64,000 nucleotides of DNA from Listeria monocytogenes (GCF_041765605.1 NZ_CP168900.1:1504001-1568000); one strand, 5' to 3'. Shown: positions 1 to 11,764, counted from the first letter of the stretch. The notes: generated by a model not told the origin, from the letters alone. A program made the numbers and translations.

Positions 1-1070
1 CCACTTGCTCGAATAAAGTCATCGGGATCTTTTCCTGCTGGAAGTTGCAAAACAAAAACATCTAAACGATTCCGTTCAACTAGAAGTGTGCCAGCTTTAT
101 AGGCTGCTTCAATTCCAGCACGGTCACCGTCATAGCAGATAATCGCTCGATTAGTAAGCCGTTTGATTAAATCAGCATGTTCTTCCGTTAAGCTTGTCCC
201 CATCGAAGCCACTGCGTTTTGAACACCAGCTTCTTCTGCAGAAATAACATCCATAAATCCTTCCATGAGCGTAATTTCTTCTTGTTTCCTAATAGCCTGT
301 CTTGCTTCTGAAAAATGAAATAATGTACGTCTCTTATTAAAAACAGGCGTTTCAGGGCTATTTAAATACTTAGGACCATCATCACGATCAAATAATCGGC
401 CAGAAAAGGCAATAATTTGTCCACGATCATTCGTAATTGGAAACATAATCCGATTACGAAAACGATCCACCATTTGCCCATCATCTCGTTCGGATAAAAG
501 TCCAGCCATACCAGCTAATTGTAAATCCATGCCACGTTTTTCTAGAAAAGAAGTAATCGTTGCATGGTGATTAGGGGCAAAACCAATTTGGAAAGTGGTC
601 ATCATCTGTTCAGACATACCGCGCTCTTTCAAATAAGTTAATGCTGCTGCGCCTTCTTCTGTTTCCATTAAAATATAATGGTAAAGTTTGGCAGTAAGCT
701 GGTGCATTTCCACCATTTTTGCTGTTTCAGAAGTTTCTTTTGGCAAATTACTTGTATCCCGTTCTTCAGGGAGCTCAATAGCCACATCTAAATGACTCAT
801 GTCTGCCACTTTTTTTACCGATTCAACAAAAGTGAGTCCGTCATGCTCCATTAGAAAAGAAAAAACATTTCCGCCCTTACCACAACCAAAACAATGAAAA
901 ATCTGTTTTTCTGGTGATACAGAAAAGGATGGTGTTTTTTCACCGTGGAAAGGACATAAGCCAGAATAATTACGTCCTTGTTTTTTTAACTGAACATAAT
1001 TACCGATAATATCGACTATATCCGCTTGATTCCGGACTTGATCAATTACTTCTTCAGGAATCCGCGCCAT
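1..1070 (-). CDS. dnaG: DNA primase DnaG (partial, C-terminus outside window)
   Basis: Synthesises RNA primers for replication with the DnaB-type helicase. The frame is open from the ATG at 1068-1070 to the window edge, so about 356 residues are visible and the helicase-binding C-terminal domain is missing. The N-terminal CHC2 zinc ribbon is intact (C39, H42, C60, C63). The TOPRIM catalytic core is recognisable from the acidic EGFMD motif (E270) and the YDGDRAG motif (D314, D316). A GGAG lies 12 bases upstream of the start. It follows yqxD in the same direction; sigA is the expected next gene beyond the edge (known synteny, not seen). Confidence 0.97.
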   Translation of the reverse strand, partial: MARIPEEVIDQVRNQADIVDIIGNYVQLKKQGRNYSGLCPFHGEKTPSFSVSPEKQIFHCFGCGKGGNVFSFLMEHDGLTFVESVKKVADMSHLDVAIELPEERDTSNLPKETSETAKMVEMHQLTAKLYHYILMETEEGAAALTYLKERGMSEQMMTTFQIGFAPNHHATITSFLEKRGMDLQLAGMAGLLSERDDGQMVDRFRNRIMFPITNDRGQIIAFSGRLFDRDDGPKYLNSPETPVFNKRRTLFHFSEARQAIRKQEEITLMEGFMDVISAEEAGVQNAVASMGTSLTEEHADLIKRLTNRAIICYDGDRAGIEAAYKAGTLLVERNRLDVFVLQLPAGKDPDDFIRAS

Positions 1071-1089
1071 TTTGACAGTCAACTCCTAT

Positions 1090-1530
1090 TTACTTATTTT
1101 GCAAAAATGTCGTCAATCGGTCTTTGAAAAGAGAACGATCTTGATCGCTCATTGCTTTTGGACCTTTGCTATATTTGCCTTGTTGTCTTTCCTTGGCGTG
1201 TCTATAGCGAATATCTAACATTAATGACATTTCTTCTTCTCGGTAAAGTTCGCCGCGATTAGAAAAGACAAATGTGCCCTTTGCAAGTAGAATACTAGCT
1301 AGACCAATATCTTGCGTTACGATAATATCGCCTTTTTTTGCTAAATTCATCATTCGCATGTCCGCTGATTCTTTCCCTGTGTCAACAAAAATCCAATTTT
1401 CTCCGTCCGTATTGACAGAGTAATGGTTAAACGAGGCGACAAAAGTAACTTCTAATTGAAATTCTTCTGCCACTTGTTTTATTTCTGCTTTGACTGGGCA
1501 AGCATCTGCATCTACCAAAATTTGTGGCAC
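1090..1530 (-). CDS. yqxD: YaiI/YqxD family protein (DUF188, NYN/PIN-like)
   Basis: Conserved protein of the UPF0178/DUF188 family, recognised by the N-terminal ILVDADACPV motif and a later TQDIGLA segment. The family fold resembles PIN-like nucleases, but no reaction is established for it. I place the start at the GTG at 1528-1530, because AGAGAGG sits 7 bases upstream of it. The in-frame ATG at 1537-1539 touches that same ribosome-binding site and is less likely. About 146 residues. It lies 19 bases upstream of dnaG and probably shares its transcript. Confidence 0.9.
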   Translation of the reverse strand: MPQILVDADACPVKAEIKQVAEEFQLEVTFVASFNHYSVNTDGENWIFVDTGKESADMRMMNLAKKGDIIVTQDIGLASILLAKGTFVFSNRGELYREEEMSLMLDIRYRHAKERQQGKYSKGPKAMSDQDRSLFKDRLTTFLQNK

Positions 1531-1569
1531 ACATTCCATCCTCTCTTCAAAATCTATGAAGGCATGTTA

Positions 1570-1595
1570 AAAAACGAGTTTTTCCACCCGTTTTT
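1570..1595 (-). terminator. Terminator-like hairpin in the yqxD-dnaG leader
   Basis: On the minus strand a 10-bp stem (AAAAACGGGT with ACTCGTTTTT, one G-U pair) closes a 6-base loop and ends in six T. It lies between the predicted promoter and yqxD, so it could attenuate the operon. It is A-T rich, so its strength is uncertain. Confidence 0.45.
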
Positions 1596-1639
1596 AAAAT
1601 AATATGCATAGATTTAGCTTTTTTTGTAAGCGAAATTAG

Positions 1640-1668
1640 ATTATACGGGAAGATACGCACTTTTACAA
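1640..1668 (-). promoter_or_regulatory. SigA-type promoter for yqxD-dnaG
   Basis: On the minus strand: -35 TTGTAA (1663-1668), a 17-base spacer, and -10 TATAAT (1640-1645). The -10 lies within one arm of an 11-base inverted repeat (TTATACGGGAA at 1641-1651, TTCCCGTATAA at 1676-1686) that brackets the promoter. Confidence 0.7.
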
Positions 1669-1720
1669 GCAGATTTTCCCGTATAATATATATATTCGCC
1701 ACAAAAACTAAAAGTCCTTC

Positions 1721-2545
1721 TTATAATTCTAAATTTTCATCAACAATTTCACCAATATGGATTAAAATCTCATTTGCAGTCTCTTCAATGGCTTTATTTG
1801 TCACATCTAAGACGAAACAATTAAGTTTGCTCGCTAGTTTATTAAAAATCGCTAGTTCCTCATCAATGCGCTGGTTACTAGCATACGTACCGGCACCCGG
1901 AAGACCAATGGAAATTAATCGTTCTTGTCTGATTTTCGTCAATTTTTGTTTGCTGATTTTTAAACCAATAATTTTTTTCGGATCAATTTCAAAAAGTTCA
2001 TCTGGAATTTGTGCCTCTGGAACGATTGGAATATTAACGATTTTCAACCCTTTTAGAGCCAAATACTGTGATAAAGGCGTTTTTGATGTCCTTGAAATAC
2101 CAATTAAAACATAATCCGCTTGCAAAATACCTCTAGGATTACGACCATCATCATTTTCAACGGCAAATTCAATTGCTGCTACTTTATTGAAATACGCTTC
2201 ATCCATCGAACGAACGCGCCCTGGTTCAGAAAGTGGCTTGATTTTATACGTTTCCTCTAACTGATTTAAAAGCGGACCAAATAAGTCAATAATTGGCACA
2301 CCGAAAGCTTGAGCTGTTTTATTTAGCTCTTCCCGAACGCTCTCCAGTACAATCGTATGTACGATAATACCATTATTCACGGCCACTAAGTCGACAATTT
2401 CTTCAATCATATGAGAAGAATCGACGTGGTGAAAACGATGGATAAATTTCGGTGTCTGACCAAATTGACTAAGTGCCGCTCTTGTCACAAGTTCGGCCGT
2501 TTCTCCTGTTGAATCGGAAACCACGTATACGGCTGGTTGAGTCAT
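1721..2545 (-). CDS. yqfL: Pyruvate, phosphate dikinase regulatory protein (bifunctional kinase/phosphorylase)
   Basis: Member of the DUF299/PPDK regulatory protein family, which uses ADP to phosphorylate and inactivate pyruvate phosphate dikinase (or PEP synthase) and reverses it with phosphate. The nucleotide-binding loop GISRTSKT is at residues 149-156, and the N-terminus [13 protein letters not shown] is typical. I chose the ATG at 2543-2545 because AGGAGG lies 8 bases upstream; a longer TTG start at 2569 has a poorer site. 274 residues, normal length. It follows glyS by a short gap. The B. subtilis neighbour ccpN is not present between them. Confidence 0.93.
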
Positions 2546-2579
2546 ACATACTTCCTCCTCTTTGCTCAAATTCTTCCTT

Positions 2580-4646
2580 TTATTTTACATTAATTTCATC
2601 CATTTGAGCAAATTCTTTAATGAAGCTTGCAAGTTCGAATAATAGTGCTAGACGGTTATTTTTCAACTCATCATTATCACTCATAACAAGCGTATTATCA
2701 AAATAAGCATCAATCGTTGTGCGTAAATCTGCAAAAGCTTTTAGACGTTCAATAATCGTTAGACCTGCATAATCGAATTTCAGTTTTTCTAATTTATCAA
2801 AGAGAGCTTGTTCGTATTCATTTTCAAATAACGCTGGATCAACTTCCACGCCATCTTCATATTTTTTAGCAATTTTCACGACACGACTAAGTGCTTCAAT
2901 CGTTGGACGGAACCATTCAGCCTCTGCATGTTCATTTAGAATTTGCGCGCGGTCGATAAGTTGTGGAATCACATTTGGGTCCCCGCCGATAACAGCATCA
3001 ATAATATCGTGGCGAATATGGTGACCTTGTAGAATAACACGTAGGCGGTTTTTCAAGAACGTTTGTACTTCTTTCTTCACGTCTGCTCCAGGTAATTCAG
3101 CAGATCCTTCCGCGCGTTCCATATCAACAATACGAGAAATAACTTCTAGCATTGGGATATCCCAGCCGTTTGCTTGAATAATTCGCATCGCTCCAAAAGC
3201 ACTGCGGCGTAAACCAAATGGATCAGCGGAACCTGTTGGAACAATGTTCACGCAGAAAAATCCAATAAGTGTTTCTAATTTATCTGCAATAGCAATTAAA
3301 GAACCTAAATCAGTTTGTGGTAATTCACCTTCCGCTGAGTTTGGTAAATAATGCTCACGAATTGCAGTTGCGATTGCAGGTTTTTCACCTTGTAATAACG
3401 CATATTTTTCACCCATTAATCCTTGTAGTTCAGGGAATTCACCGACAATATTTGTTACTAAATCAAATTTATAAATATTCGTTAACCGAATAATATCTTG
3501 TTTATCTTCTTCTTGCCAATCTAAATAGTCAGCAAGCATTAGAGCTACTTTTTGAACGCGTTTCATTTTTTCCGTTAATGTACCTAATTTTTCATGGAAA
3601 ACGATATTTTGAAGTTTAGCAACTGCTTCGTCAATCGTCATTTTTAAATCTTCTTGATAGAAGAAATCAGCATCTGACAAACGAGCGCGCAAGACTTTTT
3701 CATTTCCACGAGCGACTGTGTCAAGATTTTCATGATTTCCATTACGTACAGTAACAAAATGAGGTAATAGTTCACCCGCCTGGCTAAATACAGGGAAATA
3801 ACGTTGGTGTTCTTTCATAGTAGTGATCAACACTTCTTCTGGTAATTCTAAATATTCTTTCTCGAAATTACCAGATAAAACTGTTGGATATTCGACTAGA
3901 TTTGTTACTTCTTCTAGTAAGTCATCATCTTCTTTAATTTGCCAATTTTCCATGGATTCTAGTTCACGTAATTGTTCTACGATAGCTTGTTTACGTTCTT
4001 CTGCATTCACAACTACAAATTGTTCTAATAACGCATTCGGATAGTCGCTAGGTTGTTTAATTGTGGCTGACTTACCTAAGAAACGGTGACCACGCGATGT
4101 GTTACTTGTTGTTACTCCAGTAATCTCAAATGGAATGATTTCTTCGCCAAACATTGCAATAAGCCATTTGATTGGGCGAATATATCTTAAATCATTGCTA
4201 CCCCAGTGCATACTTACTGGGAAAGTCATGCTAGTTACTACTTTTTCTAAATTTGGAAGTAATGTGCTTGTTTTTTCACCGATGACTTCTTTTTTAATGT
4301 AAATATATTCCACGCCTTTAATATCACGGAAAGTAAGATCAGCAGGGTCGACTTTTTGGCTTTTAGCAAAACCTAATGCAGCTTTTGACCAATTGCCTTC
4401 ATCGTCCAAAGCAATTTTTTTCGCTGGACCTTTTGCTTCTTCTACACGATTTGCTTGTTCTTCTGCCATTCCTTCTACAAGAACAGTTAAGCGTCTTGGT
4501 GTTGAATAGGTTTTAATTTCGCCAAACTCGATTTTATTTTCAGTTAGCCAGTCCGTTACACGTTTTTCTAGTTGTAAAACAGAACTAGTCACATATTGTG
4601 CAGGCATTTCTTCTAAACCAATTTCTAATAAAAAGTCTTTACTCAT
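2580..4646 (-). CDS. glyS: Glycyl-tRNA synthetase beta subunit
   Basis: Beta chain of the bacterial alpha2beta2 glycyl-tRNA synthetase, needed for tRNA recognition and aminoacylation. 688 residues, the usual length, starting [16 protein letters not shown]. The family motif around [11 protein letters not shown] is present. A DALR-like anticodon-binding region fills the C-terminus. The start overlaps the 3' end of glyQ by 8 bases, implying translational coupling. It is controlled by the T-box upstream of glyQ. Confidence 0.98.
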
Positions 4647-5529
4647 GACGTTTTCCTCCCTCTTCTTTGAGTAATGGGAAGCCTAGTTTTTCTCGTGATT
4701 CATAAAATGTTTTCGCGATGCGTCTTGCTAAGTTTCTAATTCGACCGATATACTGCGCACGTTCGGTAACCGATACAACCCCGCGAGCATCTAAAAGGTT
4801 AAACGTATGCGAACATTTCAATACGTAATCATATGCTGGGAAAACAAGGCCGTCTTGCATTTGGCGAGTGGCTTCTCTTTCATATGTGTCGAAAAGTGTC
4901 AACAACATATCTGTATTCGAAGTTTCAAACGCATATGTCGAGTTTTCGAATTCTGCTTGGAAGAAAATATCGCGGTAACTAATACCTTCTGTCCATTCTA
5001 AATCAAATACATTTTCTTTATCTTGAATATAACTTGCTAAACGCTCTACACCATATGTGATTTCGGAAGTAACAGGGAAACATTCTAAACCACCTACTTG
5101 CTGGAAATAAGTGAATTGTGTGATTTCCATTCCATCTAACCATACTTCCCAACCAAGACCCGCACAACCAAGCGAAGGATTCTCCCAGTTATCTTCTACA
5201 AAACGGATATCATGTTCAAGTGGATTGATGCCTAATTTTTCTAAAGACCCTAAATAAAGCTCTTGAATATTGTCAGGAGAAGGCTTCATTACTACTTGGA
5301 ATTGATGATGTTGGAATAATCTGTTTGGATTTTCACCGTAACGACCATCAGCAGGACGACGCGACGGCTCAACGTAACCCGCTTTCCACGGTTCCGGACC
5401 AATTGCTTTTAAGAAAGTGTACGGGCTCATTGTACCGGCACCTTTTTCCACGTCATACGATTGCAACATAATACAACCTTGCTCGGACCAATAATCTTGT
5501 AATGTTCTAATCATTGTTTGTAAATTCAT
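4639..5529 (-). CDS. glyQ: Glycyl-tRNA synthetase alpha subunit
   Basis: Catalytic class II synthetase chain that adenylates glycine and charges tRNA-Gly together with GlyS. It begins [19 protein letters not shown]. The start is the ATG at 5527-5529, with GGAGGT 7 bases upstream; a 10-codon upstream extension lacks a ribosome-binding site. 296 residues. First gene of the glyQ-glyS unit and directly downstream of the T-box leader. Confidence 0.98.
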   Translation of the reverse strand: MNLQTMIRTLQDYWSEQGCIMLQSYDVEKGAGTMSPYTFLKAIGPEPWKAGYVEPSRRPADGRYGENPNRLFQHHQFQVVMKPSPDNIQELYLGSLEKLGINPLEHDIRFVEDNWENPSLGCAGLGWEVWLDGMEITQFTYFQQVGGLECFPVTSEITYGVERLASYIQDKENVFDLEWTEGISYRDIFFQAEFENSTYAFETSNTDMLLTLFDTYEREATRQMQDGLVFPAYDYVLKCSHTFNLLDARGVVSVTERAQYIGRIRNLARRIAKTFYESREKLGFPLLKEEGGKRHE

Positions 5530-5562
5530 TGCTTCCACCTCCAAAAATAATTCAGCCAATAT

Positions 5563-5610
5563 AAAAACTCTCGTCTCTATATGCTGATTTAAAGCATATA
5601 GGGACGAGAG
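5563..5610 (-). terminator. T-box-controlled terminator before glyQ
   Basis: The minus-strand stem CTCTCGTCCCTATATGCT pairs with AGCATATAGAGACGAGAG, followed by TTTTT. It is the alternative to the antiterminator built around the T-box core. Confidence 0.85.
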
Positions 5611-5778
5611 TTAGCTCGCGGTTCCACCCTATTTGGAATTAAACAATTCCCACCTTGATTTCGCTGTACTCCAGAACGCCTTCACAAAAAGTTAAATATT
5701 CGGCTCCCACCAAACCCGAACTCGCTAAAAATAGAGCTTTTTGTTACTATTTTCCTTCAACGCACCTATTAGTTGATA
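5563..5778 (-). promoter_or_regulatory. T-box riboswitch leader of glyQS (glycine)
   Basis: The minus-strand leader carries the canonical T-box core AGGGTGGAACCGCG (5617-5630), followed by a strong terminator hairpin (5568-5610) and a T run (5563-5567). The RNA senses uncharged tRNA-Gly and antiterminates. A GGC triplet at 5678-5680 is a plausible glycine specifier, but I could not fold Stem I with certainty. The 5' end is estimated from the promoter. Confidence 0.92.
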
Positions 5779-5784
5779 TATTAA

Positions 5785-5813
5785 AAGATACTGTATTTTT
5801 GCTAAAAAGTCAA
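5785..5813 (-). promoter_or_regulatory. SigA-type promoter for glyQS
   Basis: -35 TTGACT (5808-5813), 17-base spacer, -10 TATCTT (5785-5790). The -35 overlaps the recO stop codon. The predicted start lies about 215 bases upstream of the T-box terminator's T run, a fitting T-box leader length. Confidence 0.6.
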
Positions 5814-6577
5814 TCGTCGCTATCTTTTTTTAACATATTTTCCCATTTGTCCATTTCTCGTATAAATTTCCTGCTTTTTAAATACAAACCAGAATATTCA
5901 TCGTAGTAAGTATCAATTGCTTTTTGAAGCCAGTCCTTTGTTTCTTGCTTTACATCAATGTTGCCAAGTCTATCCAATTGAAAAATGAAAAACAGGCGTA
6001 AAAGTTTTACGACATTTTCCGGCAAATGCATTCTGTACCGATCTTTCTCAAAACAGCGATGACAAATAATACCATTACTGCTTGTCGAAAAATCAAAATG
6101 TCCAGTTGTTTCGCCGCAAATAGCACATTTATCCATCGTTGGATAAAGACCGAGCACAGGCAACATTTTCATTTCATATATTTGAGTAAGGATTTGCGGA
6201 TCATAACCCTCGTCGATATCTCGTAAAATTTGAAAAGTTAATTCGTATAGATACGGATTCGGTTGACGTTCTTCTGTTGCTTTATCCAGCAATTCGCAAA
6301 CATAGGTCGCATAAGCAGTCATAAAAATATCTTGCTGAATAGAGGAGAATGTTTCTATTACTTCTCCTTGTTGAAGTGTGCCGAGTCCATTACCGCCGAA
6401 GAAAGTAAAATAACCATTCGTAAATAGTTGTGTTACTGCAGCCAATCTGCTTTTCGTTTTTTTTGCCCCGCGAGCTACCACACCAATTTTTCCGAATTCA
6501 CGTGTATACATTCGGACAATTTTATCTGATTCACGGTAACTCGTTTGTCGTATCACGATTCCTTCGCATTTTTCCAT
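5810..6577 (-). CDS. recO: DNA repair protein RecO
   Basis: Recombination mediator that loads RecA with RecF/RecR and anneals ssDNA. 255 residues: N-terminal OB-fold (about 1-80), helical middle, and a zinc-binding cluster C151, C154, C172, C175. GGGAGGAG sits 7-8 bases upstream of the ATG. In B. subtilis recO follows era closely; here an opposite-strand membrane protein gene separates the two. Confidence 0.97.
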   Translation of the reverse strand: MEKCEGIVIRQTSYRESDKIVRMYTREFGKIGVVARGAKKTKSRLAAVTQLFTNGYFTFFGGNGLGTLQQGEVIETFSSIQQDIFMTAYATYVCELLDKATEERQPNPYLYELTFQILRDIDEGYDPQILTQIYEMKMLPVLGLYPTMDKCAICGETTGHFDFSTSSNGIICHRCFEKDRYRMHLPENVVKLLRLFFIFQLDRLGNIDVKQETKDWLQKAIDTYYDEYSGLYLKSRKFIREMDKWENMLKKDSDD

Positions 6578-6606
6578 GTGGCACTCCTCCCTTTTTTACA
6601 CGTCTT

Positions 6607-6615
6607 ATTATAACA
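6607..6615 (-). promoter_or_regulatory. Extended -10 promoter for recO
   Basis: Minus strand TGTTATAAT: -10 TATAAT (6607-6612) with the extended TG element (6614-6615). A weak -35 (AAGACA) lies 18 bases upstream. It explains recO expression independent of era. Confidence 0.5.
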
Positions 6616-6714
6616 TTTTCTTAACGATTATGTCTTTTTATATTTTTTGCTATCTTTCCTTGCGTGGCTATTGTAAAATAGAGAAAAAGGTAAGTCAGAA
6701 AGGATTTTTTTACT

Positions 6715-7347
6715 ATGGATATGTTACTTATATTACTAACAAGCTTATTTACACTCACATTCATAGGTGTTATTGTGGGAATTATTTTTCTTATTGTAAG
6801 AAAAGAGAAATGGGTAGGGATTATTGTTGCTGGATTATCAATGGGAATTGGTTTCTTAGTATTAATAATTGGGCTCAATGTAACAACAATTAAATTGTTT
6901 GAAGGAATGAATAATCCCTTCTCTACTTATAACTATGAAGCCGATTATAATTATGAAACAAGTGATGATTATGATGACGAATATGACGAAGATTATTATG
7001 ATGACTACACAGATGTAAAATACGGAGAAGCTGTTGAAATAGAGAATAATAGTACAGTGACCATTTACAAACCTGAACTTTCCCAGAAAAAGGAAGGTTA
7101 TGACATTTATAAAGTGAAAGTAAAGTACGTCAATACTAGCTCTGACCCAATCACATTTTACTCCGAAGATGTTTCGCTTTATGATAATGCGGATGATGAT
7201 TATGGTCGACAAATCACCGAAGATACTTTCTCAGGAGAGATTCAACCTGGTGAAACAAAAGAATTAACACTTTATTATGAAGTGTATAACCTTGGACCAT
7301 ATGATGTAGAGTACGACAACTATAACTGGACTACAATAAACGAATAA
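6715..7347 (+). CDS. Two-TM membrane protein with DUF4352-like extracellular domain
   Basis: I do not recognise a named function. Two hydrophobic segments (about residues 4-28 and 33-55) are followed by a strongly acidic, tyrosine-rich linker (about 71-103, mostly D, E, Y). The C-terminal beta-rich domain (about 104-210) resembles DUF4352 (immunoglobulin-like) domains, e.g. the IQPGETKELTLYYEV stretch. It probably sits on the outer face of the membrane. AGAAAGGA lies 10 bases upstream of the ATG. It is a single gene on the opposite strand to its neighbours recO and era, ends at a shared terminator, and looks like a lineage-specific insertion. Confidence 0.8.
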   Translation: MDMLLILLTSLFTLTFIGVIVGIIFLIVRKEKWVGIIVAGLSMGIGFLVLIIGLNVTTIKLFEGMNNPFSTYNYEADYNYETSDDYDDEYDEDYYDDYTDVKYGEAVEIENNSTVTIYKPELSQKKEGYDIYKVKVKYVNTSSDPITFYSEDVSLYDNADDDYGRQITEDTFSGEIQPGETKELTLYYEVYNLGPYDVEYDNYNWTTINE

Positions 7348-7352
7348 GTAAA

Positions 7353-7395
7353 AGCATCTGATGCGCAATCGAAATTGTGCGTCAGATGCTTTTTT

Positions 7396-7397
<2 letters not shown>
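7353..7397 (+). terminator. Strong, probably bidirectional terminator between the 6715 gene and era
   Basis: 17-base arms (7353-7369 and 7374-7390) with one mismatch or wobble close a tiny loop, followed by seven T on the plus strand. The minus strand also ends in a TTTTA run, so it can serve era too. Confidence 0.9.
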
Positions 7398-8693
<1,296 letters not shown>

Positions 8694-8717
8694 TTACCAA
8701 GTCACAATCCCTTCTTT

Positions 8718-9107
8718 TTATAAAAACATCTGGCAAAAGTATGGTATGAATATTATTAGTCCAATAAAACTTGCTACAATTGCTGCTAACAGTACAGCTC
8801 CAGCAGCTACATCCTTCGCTTTTTTCGCCTCATCAATGTATTGCTCTGTCGCCACATCCACCGCTCGTTCAATCGCTGTGTTTACCATCTCTAGCGTTAA
8901 CACACCAAAAATAGAAAGGATTAATAAAATCCATTCAGATTTAGTTACATGAAAGAAAAAGCCACAGATGACAACAGCAAGCGCTGCAAAAGTATGAAAT
9001 CTCATATTACGTTCTTCTAAAAAAGCAGTTTTTAGTCCAGTAAAAGCATGATGAAAAGATTCTGCATAATTTTTACTACGTTTGTATTTTCTATCTTTCA
9101 AGTCCAT
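8718..9107 (-). CDS. dgkA: Undecaprenol kinase (DgkA family)
   Basis: Small integral membrane kinase; in Gram-positives the family phosphorylates undecaprenol for cell-wall lipid recycling. About 129 residues with three membrane helices (roughly 36-54, 57-74, 101-121). The catalytic region is EMVNTAIE (73-80) with a following KKAKD segment. The start is placed at the ATG at 9105-9107, inside the 3' end of ybeY (17-base overlap); the longer frame is an artefact of ybeY. Confidence 0.92.
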   Translation of the reverse strand: MDLKDRKYKRSKNYAESFHHAFTGLKTAFLEERNMRFHTFAALAVVICGFFFHVTKSEWILLILSIFGVLTLEMVNTAIERAVDVATEQYIDEAKKAKDVAAGAVLLAAIVASFIGLIIFIPYFCQMFL

Positions 9108-9576
9108 AAGCATCCAACACTTCTTTTTGTAAGCCAAACATGACTTTCTCTTCGTCAGGCTCCATATGATCATACCCAAGCAAGTGCAGCAATCCATGAA
9201 CTGCTAAGAAACCTAATTCTCTTGCTTTTGTATGTCCGTAATCTTTGGCTTGCTCTTCTGCTTTTTCAGTCGAAATAATAATATCGCCAAGCATGCGAGG
9301 CGTTTCTAAATCAAACTCGCCCCAATCAATTTCCGTTTCCCCGTCACCCATTTCTTCCAGCGCAAACGAAATAACATCTGTCGCTTGATCTTTGTCACGG
9401 TATTCACGGTTAATCTCACGAATGCCTTCGTTCGTTGTAAAAGTAAGTGAGAGCTCTGTGCCTTGTTCGATTTTTAAATATTCTGCAGCAAATTGTAAAA
9501 TATTTTCAACTAGCTGTTTATCTTCATCAGGTAATTTCTTAGTTTCGTCTAATAAATCAATTTCTAAGACCGTCAT
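9091..9576 (-). CDS. ybeY: Endoribonuclease YbeY
   Basis: Zinc-dependent RNase involved in rRNA maturation and ribosome quality control. 161 residues. The zinc motif [11 protein letters not shown] holds H127, H131 and H137. The start ATG at 9574-9576 follows AGGAGGGGAAAAG; a 21-codon extension is not supported. It lies between pgpH and dgkA in the operon. Confidence 0.96.
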   Translation of the reverse strand: MTVLEIDLLDETKKLPDEDKQLVENILQFAAEYLKIEQGTELSLTFTTNEGIREINREYRDKDQATDVISFALEEMGDGETEIDWGEFDLETPRMLGDIIISTEKAEEQAKDYGHTKARELGFLAVHGLLHLLGYDHMEPDEEKVMFGLQKEVLDAYGLER

Positions 9577-9592
9577 CTTTTCCCCTCCTATT

Positions 9593-11749
9593 TCAATCTT
9601 TGTCATCAGGATATTGAATTCGTTGATGATATATTCCATTTAATGTGGCGATTAATGTATCACGAATGATTTTGATTTCTTGAATCGTAATATCACATTC
9701 TGTAAATTGCCCATCAAGGAAACGATCTTTAATAATTCCATCAATAATTTCTGTTATTTTTGCCATTGTTGGCTCTGTTGAAGAACGAACAGCAGCTTCT
9801 ACGCTATCTGATATGTTAATAATGGCAATTTCTTTTGTTTGTGGCTTCGGACCACTGTAACGATAGTCTGCCTCTTTCACATCGGGATTTGTTTCTTTTG
9901 CTTTAAAATAGAAATATTTAAGCAATGTAGTCCCGTGATGTTGCAGTGCAATATCAATAATTGGTTGTGGCATATGATTTTCTTTTAAAATCTCTGCCCC
10001 GTCTTTCGTATGCGAAAGAATTATATCACGACTTTGTTCTGGTGTCAGCCTATCGTGAGGATTAATTCCCTGCAATTGATTTTCTACAAAATAAGGAGGT
10101 CTTAGTGTTTTTCCAATATCATGGTAAAAACAGCCAACACGAACAAGTAAACTATTGGCTCCGATTTTATCAGCACAAGCTTCTGCTAAATTGGCTACCA
10201 TCATACTATGATGATACGTACCAGGAGCTTTCATTAATATTTTCTTCAATAATGGATGATTTGGATTGGCTAACTCAACCAAACGACTCGTTGTTAATAA
10301 ACCAAAAATCGTTTCGAATAACGGAATAACTCCAACCCCAAGAATAAACGCACCAAATCCACCTAAAAAGGCATATCCAAGCGCCATTAGTGTAGAAACT
10401 TGCAGCAATGTGCTGTTATTTATTAATAATAAAAGTAACACGTACACCATATTAATCAAACCGACCATAAAGCCAGAAAACATAATGGCTGAACGTCTAC
10501 TATAGTCGCGCAACACAACCACACTTGTCGCCCCACTCAATAAGATGAAAATAGTTATACCACTTGTCGCATCATTTTGAAATGTTAACAAGCTAGTTAC
10601 AGCAATAAAGATGACGCTTAAAAAGGCATATTTCTCATTAAGCAAGATTTTGAGAATCATCGGTGCAAAGGCGGCTGGGAATAAGAAAGCAATGTTCGAG
10701 ATGTTTTGCGTTTCTAAGAATAGAATAATTAATAACATGAATAAAGAAACAAGATAAACCGAGGAAAAAATAAGCATTGTTTGCATTTTTTTCGCTTTAG
10801 GTTGAGATTGCTTTTTCGTGTAAAGAAATAGGATTGCTGCTAAAGCAATAATGAAAATAGCAAATCCAGCGTACTGTTTTACAGGCATTTTTTGATCAAG
10901 TAAGTGTAACATTTTTAATTGACGATAGGTTTCTCTATCAACGATTTGACCTTCTTGAACAATAACTTGGCCTTGTAAAATTTTTACAGGAACAACGGAT
11001 TGTGCAGCTTCTTTACGTCGTGCATCTGTTTGTTCTTCATCATAAATTTCATTGGGTACAATAGCGTATGAAACTAAAGCTTTGGAGACATTTTTGTAGT
11101 AAGCTGGTATCGCTGAAAGTTCAATATCATCACGAGCTCTAATTTTTACTGAATTTAAGTTTTCATCCCGGATTTTATTTTCCATGGATTTTGCGACTTC
11201 TGTTGTAACAACATCTTCCATAACATTAAAATCTTTACTTTTCGCCTCGATTAATGTAGTGAAAACTTCGTCAGATATGTTAGAAGTTATTTTTTCGGAT
11301 ACATTACTAGATAATTTGTCTTTTAAGCTTTTTAGTTTGTCTTCAGTAGTCGTTGGCGCAGGAGCAGGTTTGTTTTCTTTTTTTGCTTTTTCTTTATTTT
11401 TATTATCGTTTTCCTGGGCTTCTGCGTTTACTTCATTTACATAAGCGAATAAACTTTGGATAAGTGCTACTCGGTTTTGACCAGTTTCACGATTGTAGAC
11501 ATATACATCTTCTACAGCATCGCTTGCTTTGGTCCTTTCTTCTTTTGTTTTTTCTGTATCTTCCACCGTTTGAGGTGAACGAATTGTTTTTTCAGCCACC
11601 TGGAATAGTTTAACATTGTAAGATTCCGGTTTCGTCATTTGGCAAACGAGAAAATAAGCTACAACTGCAAAGCAAACAAGGAGCAGCGGAAAAAGGTATT
11701 TCTTTCCACTTTCGATGTACCAATCTCTCCATTTCTTGGCTAGTTTCAC
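9593..11749 (-). CDS. pgpH: Cyclic-di-AMP phosphodiesterase PgpH (7TMR-HD)
   Basis: Membrane phosphodiesterase that hydrolyses c-di-AMP. 718 residues: one N-terminal membrane helix (about 18-37), a large extracytoplasmic 7TMR-HDED domain with a charged K/E/N-rich stretch, a bundle of about seven membrane helices (roughly 290-480), and a cytoplasmic HD domain with H543-D544 in [11 protein letters not shown] start at 11747-11749, with GAGGAG about 8 bases upstream. It links the PhoH/YbeY genes to c-di-AMP turnover, as is usual in Firmicutes. Confidence 0.97.
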   Translation of the reverse strand: MKLAKKWRDWYIESGKKYLFPLLLVCFAVVAYFLVCQMTKPESYNVKLFQVAEKTIRSPQTVEDTEKTKEERTKASDAVEDVYVYNRETGQNRVALIQSLFAYVNEVNAEAQENDNKNKEKAKKENKPAPAPTTTEDKLKSLKDKLSSNVSEKITSNISDEVFTTLIEAKSKDFNVMEDVVTTEVAKSMENKIRDENLNSVKIRARDDIELSAIPAYYKNVSKALVSYAIVPNEIYDEEQTDARRKEAAQSVVPVKILQGQVIVQEGQIVDRETYRQLKMLHLLDQKMPVKQYAGFAIFIIALAAILFLYTKKQSQPKAKKMQTMLIFSSVYLVSLFMLLIILFLETQNISNIAFLFPAAFAPMILKILLNEKYAFLSVIFIAVTSLLTFQNDATSGITIFILLSGATSVVVLRDYSRRSAIMFSGFMVGLINMVYVLLLLLINNSTLLQVSTLMALGYAFLGGFGAFILGVGVIPLFETIFGLLTTSRLVELANPNHPLLKKILMKAPGTYHHSMMVANLAEACADKIGANSLLVRVGCFYHDIGKTLRPPYFVENQLQGINPHDRLTPEQSRDIILSHTKDGAEILKENHMPQPIIDIALQHHGTTLLKYFYFKAKETNPDVKEADYRYSGPKPQTKEIAIINISDSVEAAVRSSTEPTMAKITEIIDGIIKDRFLDGQFTECDITIQEIKIIRDTLIATLNGIYHQRIQYPDDKD

Positions 11750-11764
11750 ATCTTTGTCTCCTCT

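Noticed and set aside
6862-7212. 116-residue minus-strand frame inside the membrane protein gene
   Set aside because: Antisense shadow of the plus-strand gene; composition is the mirror of its D/Y-rich codons and it has no ribosome-binding site.
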